From NCBI RefSeq assembly GCF_023217965.1, contig NZ_JALPSC010000002.1, forward strand, positions 868,001 to 932,000: a stretch of DNA of 64,000 nucleotides, read 5' to 3'. Positions 29,158 to 38,187 of the stretch are shown in pieces. Numbering within the stretch: position 1 is the first letter of the stretch; each line of letters starts with the position of its first letter. The DNA is from Prevotella sp. E13-27. GTDB taxonomy: Bacteria; Bacteroidota; Bacteroidia; Bacteroidales; Bacteroidaceae. The notes under the pieces were generated by a model that saw nothing but the letters and a program-made list of their open reading frames with translations, ran no database searches and was not told the DNA's origin. The position numbers and the translations under genes are program-made.

Positions 29158-30306
29158 ATGACAATTCACATCTTCAATCCAGAACACGATCTTGCTCTTG
29201 CATCAAACCTAAGAAACTTCACATCACCACATGCAGGTCGTCAGCTACGTCACGATCTCAGCTGGTTGCCTGCTCTATGGGCAAGCGAGGGAGACAAGGT
29301 TCTCGTAGATGACTGCGAAAACGCTATGAATGGTTATCGGATATTGTTACGTGAAGTGAACCGCCTAAACGCTAAAAGCGTTCTTACCAAACACTCAGAG
29401 CGTTCTAACCAAACGCTCAGAGCAAATGAATCAATCTTTGTTGCAAAGCCATACGACTTTAATGATACTACTTCTATATCACCATGGGGATGGAACCAAG
29501 CCTTACGTTTCCAATTGAAAAACGCTGGTGCTCCCCTATCTGTTTTACCAACAGAAGAAGCAATAGATATAATTAGGAATCTATCACACAGGAGGAGCTC
29601 AAGCATTTTGCTAAACAGCATTCACGAAAGTATTAAGGACAAAAGCATTATAGGTAAATCAACGGAATGCTATTCAATAGATGAAATCACTTCACTATTA
29701 AAAGAGCACAAGTCAATTGTAATAAAGGCTCCTTGGTCATCCAGCGGACGAGGAGTAAGGTTCATTGACAACGAGATTAATGCATCTACTGAAGGATGGC
29801 TTAGAAACACTCTTCAAAGACAGGGAAGCGTAATGGTTGAGCCACACTATTCAAGAATAAAAGACTTCGCTATGGAGTTCACAGCTAATGCCGACAAGAC
29901 TATCAGTTATTGCGGTCTGTCACTATTCGACACAACGAATGGAGCATATACAGGCAACCTTCTTGCCACAGAAAGCCAAAAAGAAGTAATAATTAGCAGA
30001 TTTATTTCTCCATCGTTACTTGCCGATATCCGCAACGCCATTTGTTTGAAAATGGAAAGCATTATCGATGGGCATTATGTTGGACCATTTGGCATTGACA
30101 TGATGATTATTGGTAATTCAGAAGCCGATTGTGAGCAAAAACATTTTTATGTAAATCCCTGCATAGAGATTAATCTTCGAAGGACAATGGGACATGTTGC
30201 ATTAGCACTAACAAAAGCCATTAATCCTTTGAACGACAATGATTTCACACGAATCATGCGGATAACATTCGAAGACAATCAATACAAATTAAAGATTCAA
30301 AGATAA
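29158..30306 (+). CDS. Unassigned ATP-grasp-like protein
   Basis: This 382-residue protein belongs to no family I can name. It opens with MTIHIFNPEHDLALASN. ATP-grasp-type features are the nucleotide-binding Lys190 followed by PWSSSGRGVRF (glycine loop), FAMEFTANADKTISYCGLSL, then FGIDMMII and Glu337-Ile-Asn339-Leu-Arg341, which resemble the metal-binding Glu/Asn and the triphosphate Arg. This suggests a carboxylate-amine or similar ligase, as an inference. Residues 74-88 are encoded by a 22-bp tandem repeat. The start at 29158 is preferred; the upstream ATG at 29119 lies inside the uxaB terminator. It stands alone between uxaB and the Fur gene. Confidence 0.75.
   Translation: MTIHIFNPEHDLALASNLRNFTSPHAGRQLRHDLSWLPALWASEGDKVLVDDCENAMNGYRILLREVNRLNAKSVLTKHSERSNQTLRANESIFVAKPYDFNDTTSISPWGWNQALRFQLKNAGAPLSVLPTEEAIDIIRNLSHRRSSSILLNSIHESIKDKSIIGKSTECYSIDEITSLLKEHKSIVIKAPWSSSGRGVRFIDNEINASTEGWLRNTLQRQGSVMVEPHYSRIKDFAMEFTANADKTISYCGLSLFDTTNGAYTGNLLATESQKEVIISRFISPSLLADIRNAICLKMESIIDGHYVGPFGIDMMIIGNSEADCEQKHFYVNPCIEINLRRTMGHVALALTKAINPLNDNDFTRIMRITFEDNQYKLKIQR
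29378..29421 (-). repeat. 22-bp tandem repeat, two units inside a coding region
   Basis: Units 29378-29399 and 29400-29421 differ at two positions and start GCGTTCT(T/A)ACCAAAC. Read on the minus strand they contain GTAAGAAC or GTTAGAAC and match the array at 3613-3678. They encode KSVLTKHSERSNQTLR-like sequence in the ATP-grasp protein. Confidence 0.8.
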
Positions 30307-30426
30307 CAATTTAGCTTATATACTTTTTACAACAGTCAATCCTTAGCGAAGGAGTTACATAGCAACAAAGTATATAATTTAGACTTTTTTAAAGTAAAAG
30401 CACGCAAATTTACGCAAAAAAAGTAG

Positions 30427-30434
30427 TAATTTTG
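30427..30434 (+). promoter_or_regulatory. -7 box of the Fur-purA-hisS transcript
   Basis: TAATTTTG ends 8 bp before the ATG at 30443. It overlaps the GTG at 30434, which therefore cannot be the start. Confidence 0.55.
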
Positions 30435-30442
30435 TGCGGTTT

Positions 30443-30949
30443 ATGAAGACAACAGACAAAAAGGAAGGTGTGCGCCAAGCTGTAGAGCGCATACTTACTA
30501 ATTATCTTGAGATTAACAATCATCGCAAAACGCCTGAACGTTACGCGATATTAAAGGGCGTCTACAGCATGAATGGGCACTTTACGCTCGACGAATTGGG
30601 CGAAAAGATGAGCGAAGTATACAAGTTCCCTGTATCAAGGGCAACTCTGTATAACACTCTTAACCTGTTCATGGAGATTCGTCTCGTAATAAGACATCGT
30701 TTTCAAGGCGCTACAAAATATGAAGCATGCTACGAAGACGAAAGCCATTGTCACCAAATATGCACCATGTGTGGCAAAGTGACTGAAGTTAAAGCCCCAG
30801 AAATAGCCGATGCAATAGACCAGTTGCGCCTTAAGCGATTCCGCAAAGACGGTTTCTCACTGTATATCTACGGAATCTGTTCTAATTGTCAGTCGGCAAT
30901 AACTCGTAAAAAGAAGAACAATTTATATAAACACAAAGACAATGAATAA
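30443..30949 (+). CDS. Fur-family metalloregulator
   Basis: This protein of about 168 residues has an N-terminal winged helix (about 10-90), with NHRKTPERYAILKGVYSMNGHFTLDEL and the recognition region PVSRATLYNTLNLF. A C-terminal dimerisation domain follows with DESHCHQICTMCGKVTEV and CSNCQSA, which supply the structural zinc cysteines. Which metal or peroxide signal it senses cannot be told. It overlaps purA by 8 bp and so appears to be transcribed with purine synthesis and a tRNA synthetase, which is unusual for a Fur protein. Confidence 0.92.
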   Translation: MKTTDKKEGVRQAVERILTNYLEINNHRKTPERYAILKGVYSMNGHFTLDELGEKMSEVYKFPVSRATLYNTLNLFMEIRLVIRHRFQGATKYEACYEDESHCHQICTMCGKVTEVKAPEIADAIDQLRLKRFRKDGFSLYIYGICSNCQSAITRKKKNNLYKHKDNE

Positions 30950-32249
30950 AGGTAAGGTTGACGTTCTGCTGGGACTCCAGTGGGGCGATGAAGGTAAAGG
31001 AAAGGTAGTTGACGTGCTCACTCCACGCTACGACGTAGTAGCACGTTTTCAGGGAGGACCTAACGCTGGCCACACTCTTGAGTTTGAAGGTCAGAAATAC
31101 GTACTTCGTTCCATTCCATCAGGAATATTTCAGGGCGAAAAGACCAACATCATCGGCAATGGTGTAGTACTCGCTCCAGATTTGTTCATGGAAGAGGCAA
31201 AAGCCCTTGAGCAGAGTGGTCATGAGCTAAAGTCAAGACTGCACATCTCCAAGAAAGCCCATCTCATCATGCCAACCCACCGCGTACTTGATGCTGTCTA
31301 TGAACTGCAGAAAGGCAAGAATAAAGTAGGCACAACAGGAAAAGGCATTGGCCCAACATATACTGACAAAGTGAGCCGTGTAGGTCTTCGTGTAGGCGAT
31401 ATCCTTGAGAACTTCGAAGAGAAATACAACAAGGCCAAAGCGCGTCACGAGTCTATCATTAAATCTGTTTTGTCAACTCTTCCTGCAGAAGAGGCAAACA
31501 GTTTTGTATATGATATTACTGAGGTTGAGAAGAAATGGCTTGAAGGTGTTGAATACCTCCGTCAGTTCCCCATCGTCGATTCAGAGCATGAGATTAACAA
31601 CCTGCTCCGTTCAGGCAAGAGCATTCTTTGTGAAGGCGCTCAGGGTACTATGCTCGATATTGATTTCGGCTCTTACCCCTTCGTTACATCATCCAACACC
31701 ATCTGTGCAGGTGCATGCACAGGCTTGGGCATTGGTCCTAATAAAATAGGTGATGTCTATGGCATCATGAAAGCCTATTGCACTCGTGTTGGCGCAGGCC
31801 CATTCCCTACAGAACTCTTCGATGAGACAGGCAAGAAGATTCGCGACCTTGGTCACGAGTATGGCGCTGTCACAGGACGTGAGCGCCGCTGTGGATGGAT
31901 AGACCTTGTAGCTCTGAAATACTCCATCATGGTTAATGGTGTGACAAAGCTCATAATGATGAAGAGCGACGTTCTCGATGGTTTCGACACTATCAAGGCT
32001 TGCGTGGCTTACAAGCAGAACGGCAACGAGATTGACTATTTCCCATACAATATTGAAGACAACATTGAGCCGGTTTACAAAGAGCTCCCAGGATGGAAGC
32101 AGGACATGACAAAGCTTACTAGCGAAGATCAGTTCCCAAAAGCATTCAAGGACTATGTTGACTTCCTCGAGAAAGAACTTGAAACACCAATTGCAATTAT
32201 CAGTATAGGTCCAGACCGCGACCAGACAATAGAAAGAAATGGCAAATAA
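30942..32249 (+). CDS. purA: Adenylosuccinate synthetase
   Basis: This 435-residue enzyme joins IMP and aspartate with GTP on the way to AMP. The N-terminal P-loop-like motif [16 protein letters not shown] is diagnostic, followed by [24 protein letters not shown] and the C-terminal [17 protein letters not shown] are also conserved. Length is normal. It overlaps the Fur gene by 8 bp and hisS by 11 bp. Confidence 0.97.
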   Translation: MNKGKVDVLLGLQWGDEGKGKVVDVLTPRYDVVARFQGGPNAGHTLEFEGQKYVLRSIPSGIFQGEKTNIIGNGVVLAPDLFMEEAKALEQSGHELKSRLHISKKAHLIMPTHRVLDAVYELQKGKNKVGTTGKGIGPTYTDKVSRVGLRVGDILENFEEKYNKAKARHESIIKSVLSTLPAEEANSFVYDITEVEKKWLEGVEYLRQFPIVDSEHEINNLLRSGKSILCEGAQGTMLDIDFGSYPFVTSSNTICAGACTGLGIGPNKIGDVYGIMKAYCTRVGAGPFPTELFDETGKKIRDLGHEYGAVTGRERRCGWIDLVALKYSIMVNGVTKLIMMKSDVLDGFDTIKACVAYKQNGNEIDYFPYNIEDNIEPVYKELPGWKQDMTKLTSEDQFPKAFKDYVDFLEKELETPIAIISIGPDRDQTIERNGK

Positions 32250-33627
32250 ACCAAGCATTCCAAAGGGAACACGCGACTTCGGTCCCATAGAGATGGCGAA
32301 GCGCAACTACATATTCAACACTATACGCTCAGTTTATGAGCTTTATGGATTCCAGCAGATAGAGACACCTGCTCAGGAGACCCTGCAGACCCTCATGGGT
32401 AAATATGGTGAAGAGGGTGACAAGCTTCTCTTCAAGATTCTCAACAGCGGTGACTATCTTTCAAAAGTTTCTGACGAGGAGTTCAGCGAGCGCAATTCGT
32501 TACGCCTTGCCGCAAAGCTCTGCGAGAAAGGTTTGCGTTATGATCTGACTGTTCCTTTCGCACGCTATGTCGTTATGCATCGCGACGAGCTTCAACTACC
32601 TTTCAAGCGCTATCAGGTTCAGCCAGTATGGCGTGCAGACCGTCCTCAGAAAGGTCGCTATCGCGAATTCTATCAGTTCGACGGCGACGTTGTTGGCAGC
32701 GACTCATTAATTAATGAGGTTGAACTGATGCAGATTGTTGATACTGTATTCACCCGTTTTGGTGTTAGAGTTCAGATTCACATCAACAACCGCAAGATTC
32801 TCACAGGTATTGCAGAGGTAATTGGTGCTGCAGACAAGATTGTTGACATTACTGTTGCAATAGACAAACTGGACAAGATAGGCATTGACAACGTGAATGC
32901 TGAACTGAGAGAAGATGGTCTCAGCGAAGAGCAAATAGCAAAGTTACAACCAATCATCTTGCTGGAAGGCACAAACGAAGAAAAGCTTAACACCATAGCC
33001 GAAGTGCTTAAAGACAGCGAGACGGGACTAAAAGGCGTAGAGGAAACACGCTATATTCTTAGCATGCTCGGTTCTGCTAATTGCGGTGCAACTGATTCTG
33101 TTCCAGCACTTAACAACGAGTTGGTACTCGACCTGACCCTTGCCCGTGGTCTTAGCTATTACACAGGAGCCATCTTCGAGGTAAAGGCATTGGACACACC
33201 AATGGGAAGCATCTCTGGAGGCGGACGCTATGACAACCTCACAGGAATCTTCGGTATGCCAGGCTTGTCTGGTGTAGGTATATCTTTCGGCGTTGACCGT
33301 ATTTACGACGTACTCAACGCCCTCGACCTCTATCCTAAAGATTCTCTCCAGACCTCACAGATTCTCTTCATCAACTTTGGTGAGAAAGAGACTGCATATT
33401 GCATGCCTATCGTTGCAAAAGTTCGTGCAGCAGGCATACGCGCTGAGTTGTATCCCGACGCAGCAAAGATGAAGAAGCAGATGTCATACGCTAACGCCAA
33501 ACAGATTCCATTTGTTGCATTGGCAGGTGACAACGAGATTGCCGAGAATAAGATAACTCTCAAGAACATGGCAACTGGAGAGCAACAGCTTGTAACTTCA
33601 GAAGAACTTATAGACAAATTAAAATGA
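32239..33627 (+). CDS. hisS: Histidyl-tRNA synthetase
   Basis: This 462-residue class II aminoacyl-tRNA synthetase begins with [21 protein letters not shown]. Motif 2 is [24 protein letters not shown]. The His-specific [15 protein letters not shown] is followed by motif 3 [11 protein letters not shown], then FGVDRI. The C-terminal anticodon domain is about residues 365-462. It overlaps purA by 11 bp and the following acetylesterase gene by 4 bp. Confidence 0.97.
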   Translation: MANKPSIPKGTRDFGPIEMAKRNYIFNTIRSVYELYGFQQIETPAQETLQTLMGKYGEEGDKLLFKILNSGDYLSKVSDEEFSERNSLRLAAKLCEKGLRYDLTVPFARYVVMHRDELQLPFKRYQVQPVWRADRPQKGRYREFYQFDGDVVGSDSLINEVELMQIVDTVFTRFGVRVQIHINNRKILTGIAEVIGAADKIVDITVAIDKLDKIGIDNVNAELREDGLSEEQIAKLQPIILLEGTNEEKLNTIAEVLKDSETGLKGVEETRYILSMLGSANCGATDSVPALNNELVLDLTLARGLSYYTGAIFEVKALDTPMGSISGGGRYDNLTGIFGMPGLSGVGISFGVDRIYDVLNALDLYPKDSLQTSQILFINFGEKETAYCMPIVAKVRAAGIRAELYPDAAKMKKQMSYANAKQIPFVALAGDNEIAENKITLKNMATGEQQLVTSEELIDKLK

Positions 33628-34622
33628 AGAAAATTGCTTTTGCGCTACTCATACTGCTAATGTTGACTGCCGCTGATAAAGAGCGTACTACTACCATCTT
33701 TATGATTGGCGACTCAACGATGGCAAACAAAGACATCTCCAAAGGAAAGAAGGAACGCGGATGGGGAATGGCTTTACAATGTTTCTTTGATGATAATATT
33801 GTAATTGACAATCATGCCGTCAACGGACGTTCCAGCCTGTCGTTCATCAACGAAGGGCGCTGGGATGCTGTCTTAAAGAAGATGAAACCAGGCGATTATG
33901 TCATAATACAGTTCGGCCATAACGATGAGAAGCCGAAGGCAGACCGTCACACCGATCCTGGTTCTACATTCGATTATAACCTTGCGAAGTTTGTACGAGA
34001 GACACGCGAACATGGTGGAACACCAATTCTCATGAACTGTGTAGTGCGTCGCAACTTTGCAAAGGTAGCGCCTAAAAACGATGATGACGAAGCCCTTCGC
34101 AATCAGACCTTTGCCGATGCGCCAAAGCTTGTTGAAAGCGACTCACTTGTTGACACTCACGGACTATACCGCGTGGCACCACGCGATGTGGCAAAACGCA
34201 TGAACGTGCATTTCGTTGATGCAAACAAGATAACTCACGATCTTGAGCAAGGGCTTGGCAAAGAAGCATCAAAGAAGTTGCACATGTGGTTCCTTCCTGG
34301 TGAAGAGCCAAGCGTGCCAGCAGGAAAGCAGGACAACACACATTATAATATATATGGTGCACACGTTGTCGCTGGATTACTGGCTGATGCATTGTGCGAG
34401 GAAATTCCCATCCTTAAGAAATATCGTACTGACGCAGACATGACTGTTGATAGTCACGGACGTGGAGAATACATGAAGCTGAGTGATGCTGTGGAAGAGG
34501 CTCTCAAAGACCCTAAGAAAGCAACTACGATTCAGATTCTTGGAGGCACTTGGGAGAAACCGAAGTTACCTAAGAAACACCACATAAGTTTCATCATGCG
34601 TGAAGGAGCTGAATGGAAATAG
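33624..34622 (+). CDS. Rhamnogalacturonan acetylesterase-type SGNH hydrolase (CE12)
   Basis: This 332-residue secreted protein has a short signal peptide ([17 protein letters not shown]). SGNH blocks are GDSTMANKD (Ser31), [14 protein letters not shown] and [11 protein letters not shown]. Unlike the CE12 protein at 14299 it lacks an N-terminal beta domain and keeps the standard GDS. It should deacetylate rhamnogalacturonan. The gene overlaps the hisS stop by 4 bp (ATGA), so a pectin enzyme appears to share a transcript with a tRNA synthetase. Confidence 0.88.
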   Translation: MKKIAFALLILLMLTAADKERTTTIFMIGDSTMANKDISKGKKERGWGMALQCFFDDNIVIDNHAVNGRSSLSFINEGRWDAVLKKMKPGDYVIIQFGHNDEKPKADRHTDPGSTFDYNLAKFVRETREHGGTPILMNCVVRRNFAKVAPKNDDDEALRNQTFADAPKLVESDSLVDTHGLYRVAPRDVAKRMNVHFVDANKITHDLEQGLGKEASKKLHMWFLPGEEPSVPAGKQDNTHYNIYGAHVVAGLLADALCEEIPILKKYRTDADMTVDSHGRGEYMKLSDAVEEALKDPKKATTIQILGGTWEKPKLPKKHHISFIMREGAEWK

Positions 34623-34687
34623 AAAATCGTTGATAATAATTTACTGGACAACATATAGATAAACATAAAACCCACCCTTGAAAAAAA

Positions 34688-35593
34688 ATGGAAGAAAAGG
34701 TCAATGAAGTAATACTTCGAAATGTAGCTTTACTCTCTAAACAAGAGACTGCAGAAGAAGCAATGATGCCTGCCGGAGCGGCTCCTCTTCCCTCAGTTGA
34801 AGAGGTTCGCCGTATTGTAAGCTTGATTAAGAGCATCATCTTCACCGACTATTTCTACAAGCGACAGCCGGAGCAGCAAATAAAGTCATATTATATAGGT
34901 GTCAACATGGAAGAACTCTACGAGCTTCTATGCCGACAGATAGCACGCGGACTTCAGTTCTGCGACGACTGTTCAGACAATGATGTCATTGCTTGTTCAA
35001 AGGACATCGCCCTGAAGTTCATAGACCAACTGCCTGAAATAAAACGCTTGCTCTATACCGATGTGGAGGCGATGTTTGTCAATGACCCTGCTGCCACTAA
35101 CTATGGAGAAGTAATCTATTGCTATCCCGTTGTCAACACCATGACCCACTATCGAGTGGCCCACGCCCTACACAAGATGCAGGTGCCTGTCATCCCAAGA
35201 ATCATTACTGAACAGGCGCACTCTAAGACAGGTATTGACATACATCCTGGAGCAACGATAGGCGAATACTTTGCCATTGACCACGGCACAGGTGTCGTCA
35301 TAGGAGAGACATGTATAATTGGCAACCATGTTACTCTGTATCAAGGTGTTACGCTTGGTGCTAAGAGCTTCAAATATGATGCAAATGGAAACATGCTAAA
35401 CGTTCCTCGCCATCCTATTATTGAGGATAATGTAACCATCTATTCCAATGCATCAATATTGGGTCGCATAACTATAGGTCACCACTCTATCGTTGGCGGT
35501 AACATCTGGGTAACAAATGACATTCCACCCTACTCTCGCATTCAGCAGAGTAAAGCCATCGACCTCTCATTCCAAGGAGGACTGGGTATTTAA
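34688..35593 (+). CDS. cysE: Serine O-acetyltransferase
   Basis: This 301-residue cytosolic enzyme forms O-acetylserine from serine and acetyl-CoA, the first step of cysteine synthesis. The N-terminal helical domain (about 1-170) is followed by a left-handed beta-helix of hexapeptide repeats with HPGATIGEYFAIDHGTGVVIGETCIIGNHVTLYQGVTLG broken across turns. The His in IDHGTGVVIGE is the catalytic His. Length fits the longer Bacteroidota form. It lies 65 bp after the CE12 gene and 44 bp before serS. Confidence 0.93.
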   Translation: MEEKVNEVILRNVALLSKQETAEEAMMPAGAAPLPSVEEVRRIVSLIKSIIFTDYFYKRQPEQQIKSYYIGVNMEELYELLCRQIARGLQFCDDCSDNDVIACSKDIALKFIDQLPEIKRLLYTDVEAMFVNDPAATNYGEVIYCYPVVNTMTHYRVAHALHKMQVPVIPRIITEQAHSKTGIDIHPGATIGEYFAIDHGTGVVIGETCIIGNHVTLYQGVTLGAKSFKYDANGNMLNVPRHPIIEDNVTIYSNASILGRITIGHHSIVGGNIWVTNDIPPYSRIQQSKAIDLSFQGGLGI

Positions 35594-35637
35594 CATTATA
35601 GTTTGAACAAAGAAAAAACATAAAATAATTAATTCAT

Positions 35638-36957
35638 ATGCTTACACTTAAACTCATAACAGAGGAAACCGACCGCGTCATTCGTGGTCTTGAGAAGAAA
35701 CATTTCAAAGGAGCTAAAGAAGCTATCGAGCAGGTCTTGGCAGTTGACAAGAAGCGTCGTGAGTCTCAGCAGGAACTGGACAAGAACTTGGCTGATGCAA
35801 AGAAGATGGCAGCCCAGATTGGTAGCCTCATGAAGGAAGGCAAAAAAGCTGAAGCCGAAGCCATCAAGAATCAGGTATCGGCAATGAAGGAGACCAACAA
35901 GCAGTTAGAAACCACTATGAGCGAGGCTCAGGAAGAGATGACCCGCCTGCTTTGCCAGATACCAAACATCCCCTACGACGAGGTGCCAGAGGGAGCTGCA
36001 GCTGAGGACAACCGTGTTGTAAAGAGCAACCTGAAAGAGTGCACAGCCAATGATACTGTTGGCAACTGGGACGTTAATCCTAAGCTGGGCATCGACAATC
36101 CCCTGCCCCATTGGGAACTGGCAAAGAAATACAATCTCATTGACTTCGACCTCGGAGTAAAGATTACCGGTGCAGGCTTCCCTGTTTATATTGGTAAGGG
36201 TGCTCGTCTTCAGCGTGCCCTCATCAACTTCTTCCTTGACGAGGCTCGTGCATCAGGCTATACCGAGATTATGCCACCGACAGTAGTTAATGCTGCTTCT
36301 GGTTACGGTACTGGTCAGCTGCCTGACAAGGAAGGCCAGATGTATCATTGCGAGGTTGATGATTTCTATCTCATTCCAACAGCCGAGGTTCCTGTAACCA
36401 ACATCTATCGCGACGTTATTCTTGACGAGAAGGACCTCCCAATAAAGAATTGCGCTTATACAGAGTGTTTCCGTCGTGAGGCAGGCTCTTATGGTAAGGA
36501 TGTTCGTGGTTTGAACCGTCTGCACGAGTTCTCAAAGATTGAGATTGTACGCATCGACAAGCCCGAGCACTCAAAGGAGAGCCACAAGGAGATGCTGGCC
36601 CATGTTGAGGGACTGCTTAAGAAGTTGGAGCTTCCCTATCGCATTCTTCTTCTCTGCGGTGGCGACCAGTCATTCACTTCAAGCATCTGCTATGACTTCG
36701 AGGTTTATTCTGAAGCACAGGGTCGTTGGCTCGAGGTATCAAGCGTTTCAAACTTCGACACCTATCAGGCAAATCGTCTGAAGTGCCGCTATCGTAACGC
36801 TGAGACAAAGAAGACAGAACTCTGCCACACGTTGAATGGTTCTGCTCTTGCCCTGCCTCGCATCGTTGCAGCTCTTCTTGAGAACAACCAGACAGCTGAA
36901 GGCATTCGCATTCCAAAGGCTCTCGTACCTTACACAGGATTTGAGCTGATAGACTAA
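35638..36957 (+). CDS. serS: Seryl-tRNA synthetase
   Basis: This 439-residue class II synthetase has an N-terminal coiled-coil arm (about 30-105) that holds the long variable arm of tRNA(Ser). Motif 2 is CFRREAGSYGKDVRGLNRLHEFSKIE. LCHTLNGSALALPRIVAALLENNQ is motif 3. Length is typical. It is closed by a terminator at 36987 and may share the transcript with cysE, a link through serine use. Confidence 0.97.
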   Translation: MLTLKLITEETDRVIRGLEKKHFKGAKEAIEQVLAVDKKRRESQQELDKNLADAKKMAAQIGSLMKEGKKAEAEAIKNQVSAMKETNKQLETTMSEAQEEMTRLLCQIPNIPYDEVPEGAAAEDNRVVKSNLKECTANDTVGNWDVNPKLGIDNPLPHWELAKKYNLIDFDLGVKITGAGFPVYIGKGARLQRALINFFLDEARASGYTEIMPPTVVNAASGYGTGQLPDKEGQMYHCEVDDFYLIPTAEVPVTNIYRDVILDEKDLPIKNCAYTECFRREAGSYGKDVRGLNRLHEFSKIEIVRIDKPEHSKESHKEMLAHVEGLLKKLELPYRILLLCGGDQSFTSSICYDFEVYSEAQGRWLEVSSVSNFDTYQANRLKCRYRNAETKKTELCHTLNGSALALPRIVAALLENNQTAEGIRIPKALVPYTGFELID

Positions 36958-36986
36958 TCAAGTTCAAAAACAACAACTTAATATCT

Positions 36987-37026
36987 AAAAAGGGAAGTTT
37001 ATACAAAAAAACTTCCCTTTTTATTT
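36987..37026 (+). terminator. Rho-independent terminator after serS
   Basis: AAAAAGGGAAGTTT (36987-37000) pairs with AAACTTCCCTTTTT (from about 37008), giving a stem with A and T tails that could act in both directions. Confidence 0.85.
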
Positions 37027-37054
37027 GTTTCTATTGCTTATTTTCATACATTTG
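37024..37054 (+). promoter_or_regulatory. Promoter of the lipoprotein gene
   Basis: TTTG at 37024-37027, 19 bp, TACATTTG at 37047-37054. It is an exact consensus, beginning in the tail of the serS terminator. Confidence 0.75.
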
Positions 37055-37097
37055 CAAAAATATTCAATTTATTAACTCTTTAATTTGACTTACCATT

Positions 37098-38042
37098 ATG
37101 AAACACTTTAAATTTCTTTCATTGATGCTCATGGTAGCAGTTGCTATGTTTGCATTTATCGCTTGTGGCGATGACGATAAAGACGACAATGGAGGTAAGA
37201 ACACTAATCCCTCTGAACAGCAAGTCAATCCCAGCGATGTTATAGGTTCATGGACAGCCTTTGCTTTCACGCCTGAAGGCAAAAGCAGAATTGTGCTTGA
37301 CCGTAGTAATGAATCTCATTGGGAGTATTGCTTGAGATTCGTTCTTACAGCCAACGAGATTACTCAGTATGCCATCAATTACAAGGGTAGTGAGGGCTAT
37401 CGCGGTCGTGAGGAGAAAACTCTAATCGGCAAATACCGCATTGAAGGAAACACCTTCATCATCTATGATTTCTACGAAGGCTACAATAATGTGAAGGAAT
37501 ACGAGGAAAGCGGTAGCGGCAACAAGTCAACTAAGCCACGCCAAGCTACAATCAGCCTCTCAAACTCTATCTTCACCGTCACCGTGGAAGGCTATGGCAC
37601 TTATGAGTTGAAGAAGAATGAAGAAGTCAGCATTCTTGGCACTTGGGGTACGACACGCATCGTTGGAAGTGCTAAAGACCCAAATACGCAGCAAGATGTT
37701 GAAAACTGGGATAACTATCCTTCAATTAACGATGCTAAGAACGGTAAGGAGAGCCTGAAATACATGGAGTTCACCTTTGATAAAAAATTCTTTAAGTTGC
37801 AGGAGTTTAACAAGGAAACACGTGAATTTACGAATATCATGGAGGGAACTTGGCAGCAGAACGGAAATACGTTGTCAGTTGACTTTGGCAACGACAAGAA
37901 GAAAACTGTTGAATTAGTATCGCTGACAAAAGACCAACTTGTCATCCATACGAACTACATCGACTACGATTTCAAAGTTAAGGGATCAAAGGAAAAGATT
38001 ACCGTTATCTACGACGAGACGCTTTATTTCTCTCGCAAATAA
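37098..38042 (+). CDS. Surface lipoprotein with two lipocalin-like repeats
   Basis: The 314-residue product has a lipoprotein signal ending FAFIAC, with Cys23 as the lipidation site. It is followed directly by the acidic stretch GDDDKDD. In Bacteroidota such an acidic run after the Cys acts as a surface-export signal. Two related beta-rich domains follow: one from DVIGSWTAFAFTPEG (about 48-175) and one from SILGTWGTTRIVGSA (about 180-305). Each starts with the G-S/T-W motif of lipocalin-like proteins. The ligand is unknown. It is a single-gene unit between its own promoter and terminator. Confidence 0.8.
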   Translation: MKHFKFLSLMLMVAVAMFAFIACGDDDKDDNGGKNTNPSEQQVNPSDVIGSWTAFAFTPEGKSRIVLDRSNESHWEYCLRFVLTANEITQYAINYKGSEGYRGREEKTLIGKYRIEGNTFIIYDFYEGYNNVKEYEESGSGNKSTKPRQATISLSNSIFTVTVEGYGTYELKKNEEVSILGTWGTTRIVGSAKDPNTQQDVENWDNYPSINDAKNGKESLKYMEFTFDKKFFKLQEFNKETREFTNIMEGTWQQNGNTLSVDFGNDKKKTVELVSLTKDQLVIHTNYIDYDFKVKGSKEKITVIYDETLYFSRK

Positions 38043-38066
38043 CGCCCTTCCTTATTCCTCTTATAT

Positions 38067-38105
38067 ATAGATGCAGGCAAACTGATTTGCTTGCATCTAT
38101 TTTTG
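38067..38105 (+). terminator. Rho-independent terminator after the lipoprotein gene
   Basis: ATAGATGCAGGCAAA (from 38067) pairs with TTTGCTTGCATCTAT (to 38100) with one mismatch, followed by TTTTG. Confidence 0.8.
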
Positions 38106-38138
38106 TTAGAAAACTATGGCTAATTAAAAACAATTTGC

Positions 38139-38146
38139 TAACTTTG
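38139..38146 (+). promoter_or_regulatory. -7 box of the NfnA/NfnB fusion gene
   Basis: TAACTTTG, 41 bp before the start codon. No clear -33. Confidence 0.5.
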
Positions 38147-38187
38147 CACCCTAAATAGAAACAAATTGAAATTTTCAAGCAAAGATT

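Noticed and set aside
31689..32306. A 205-codon minus-strand frame across purA and hisS.
   Set aside because: Antisense to two conserved housekeeping genes, with no recognisable features.
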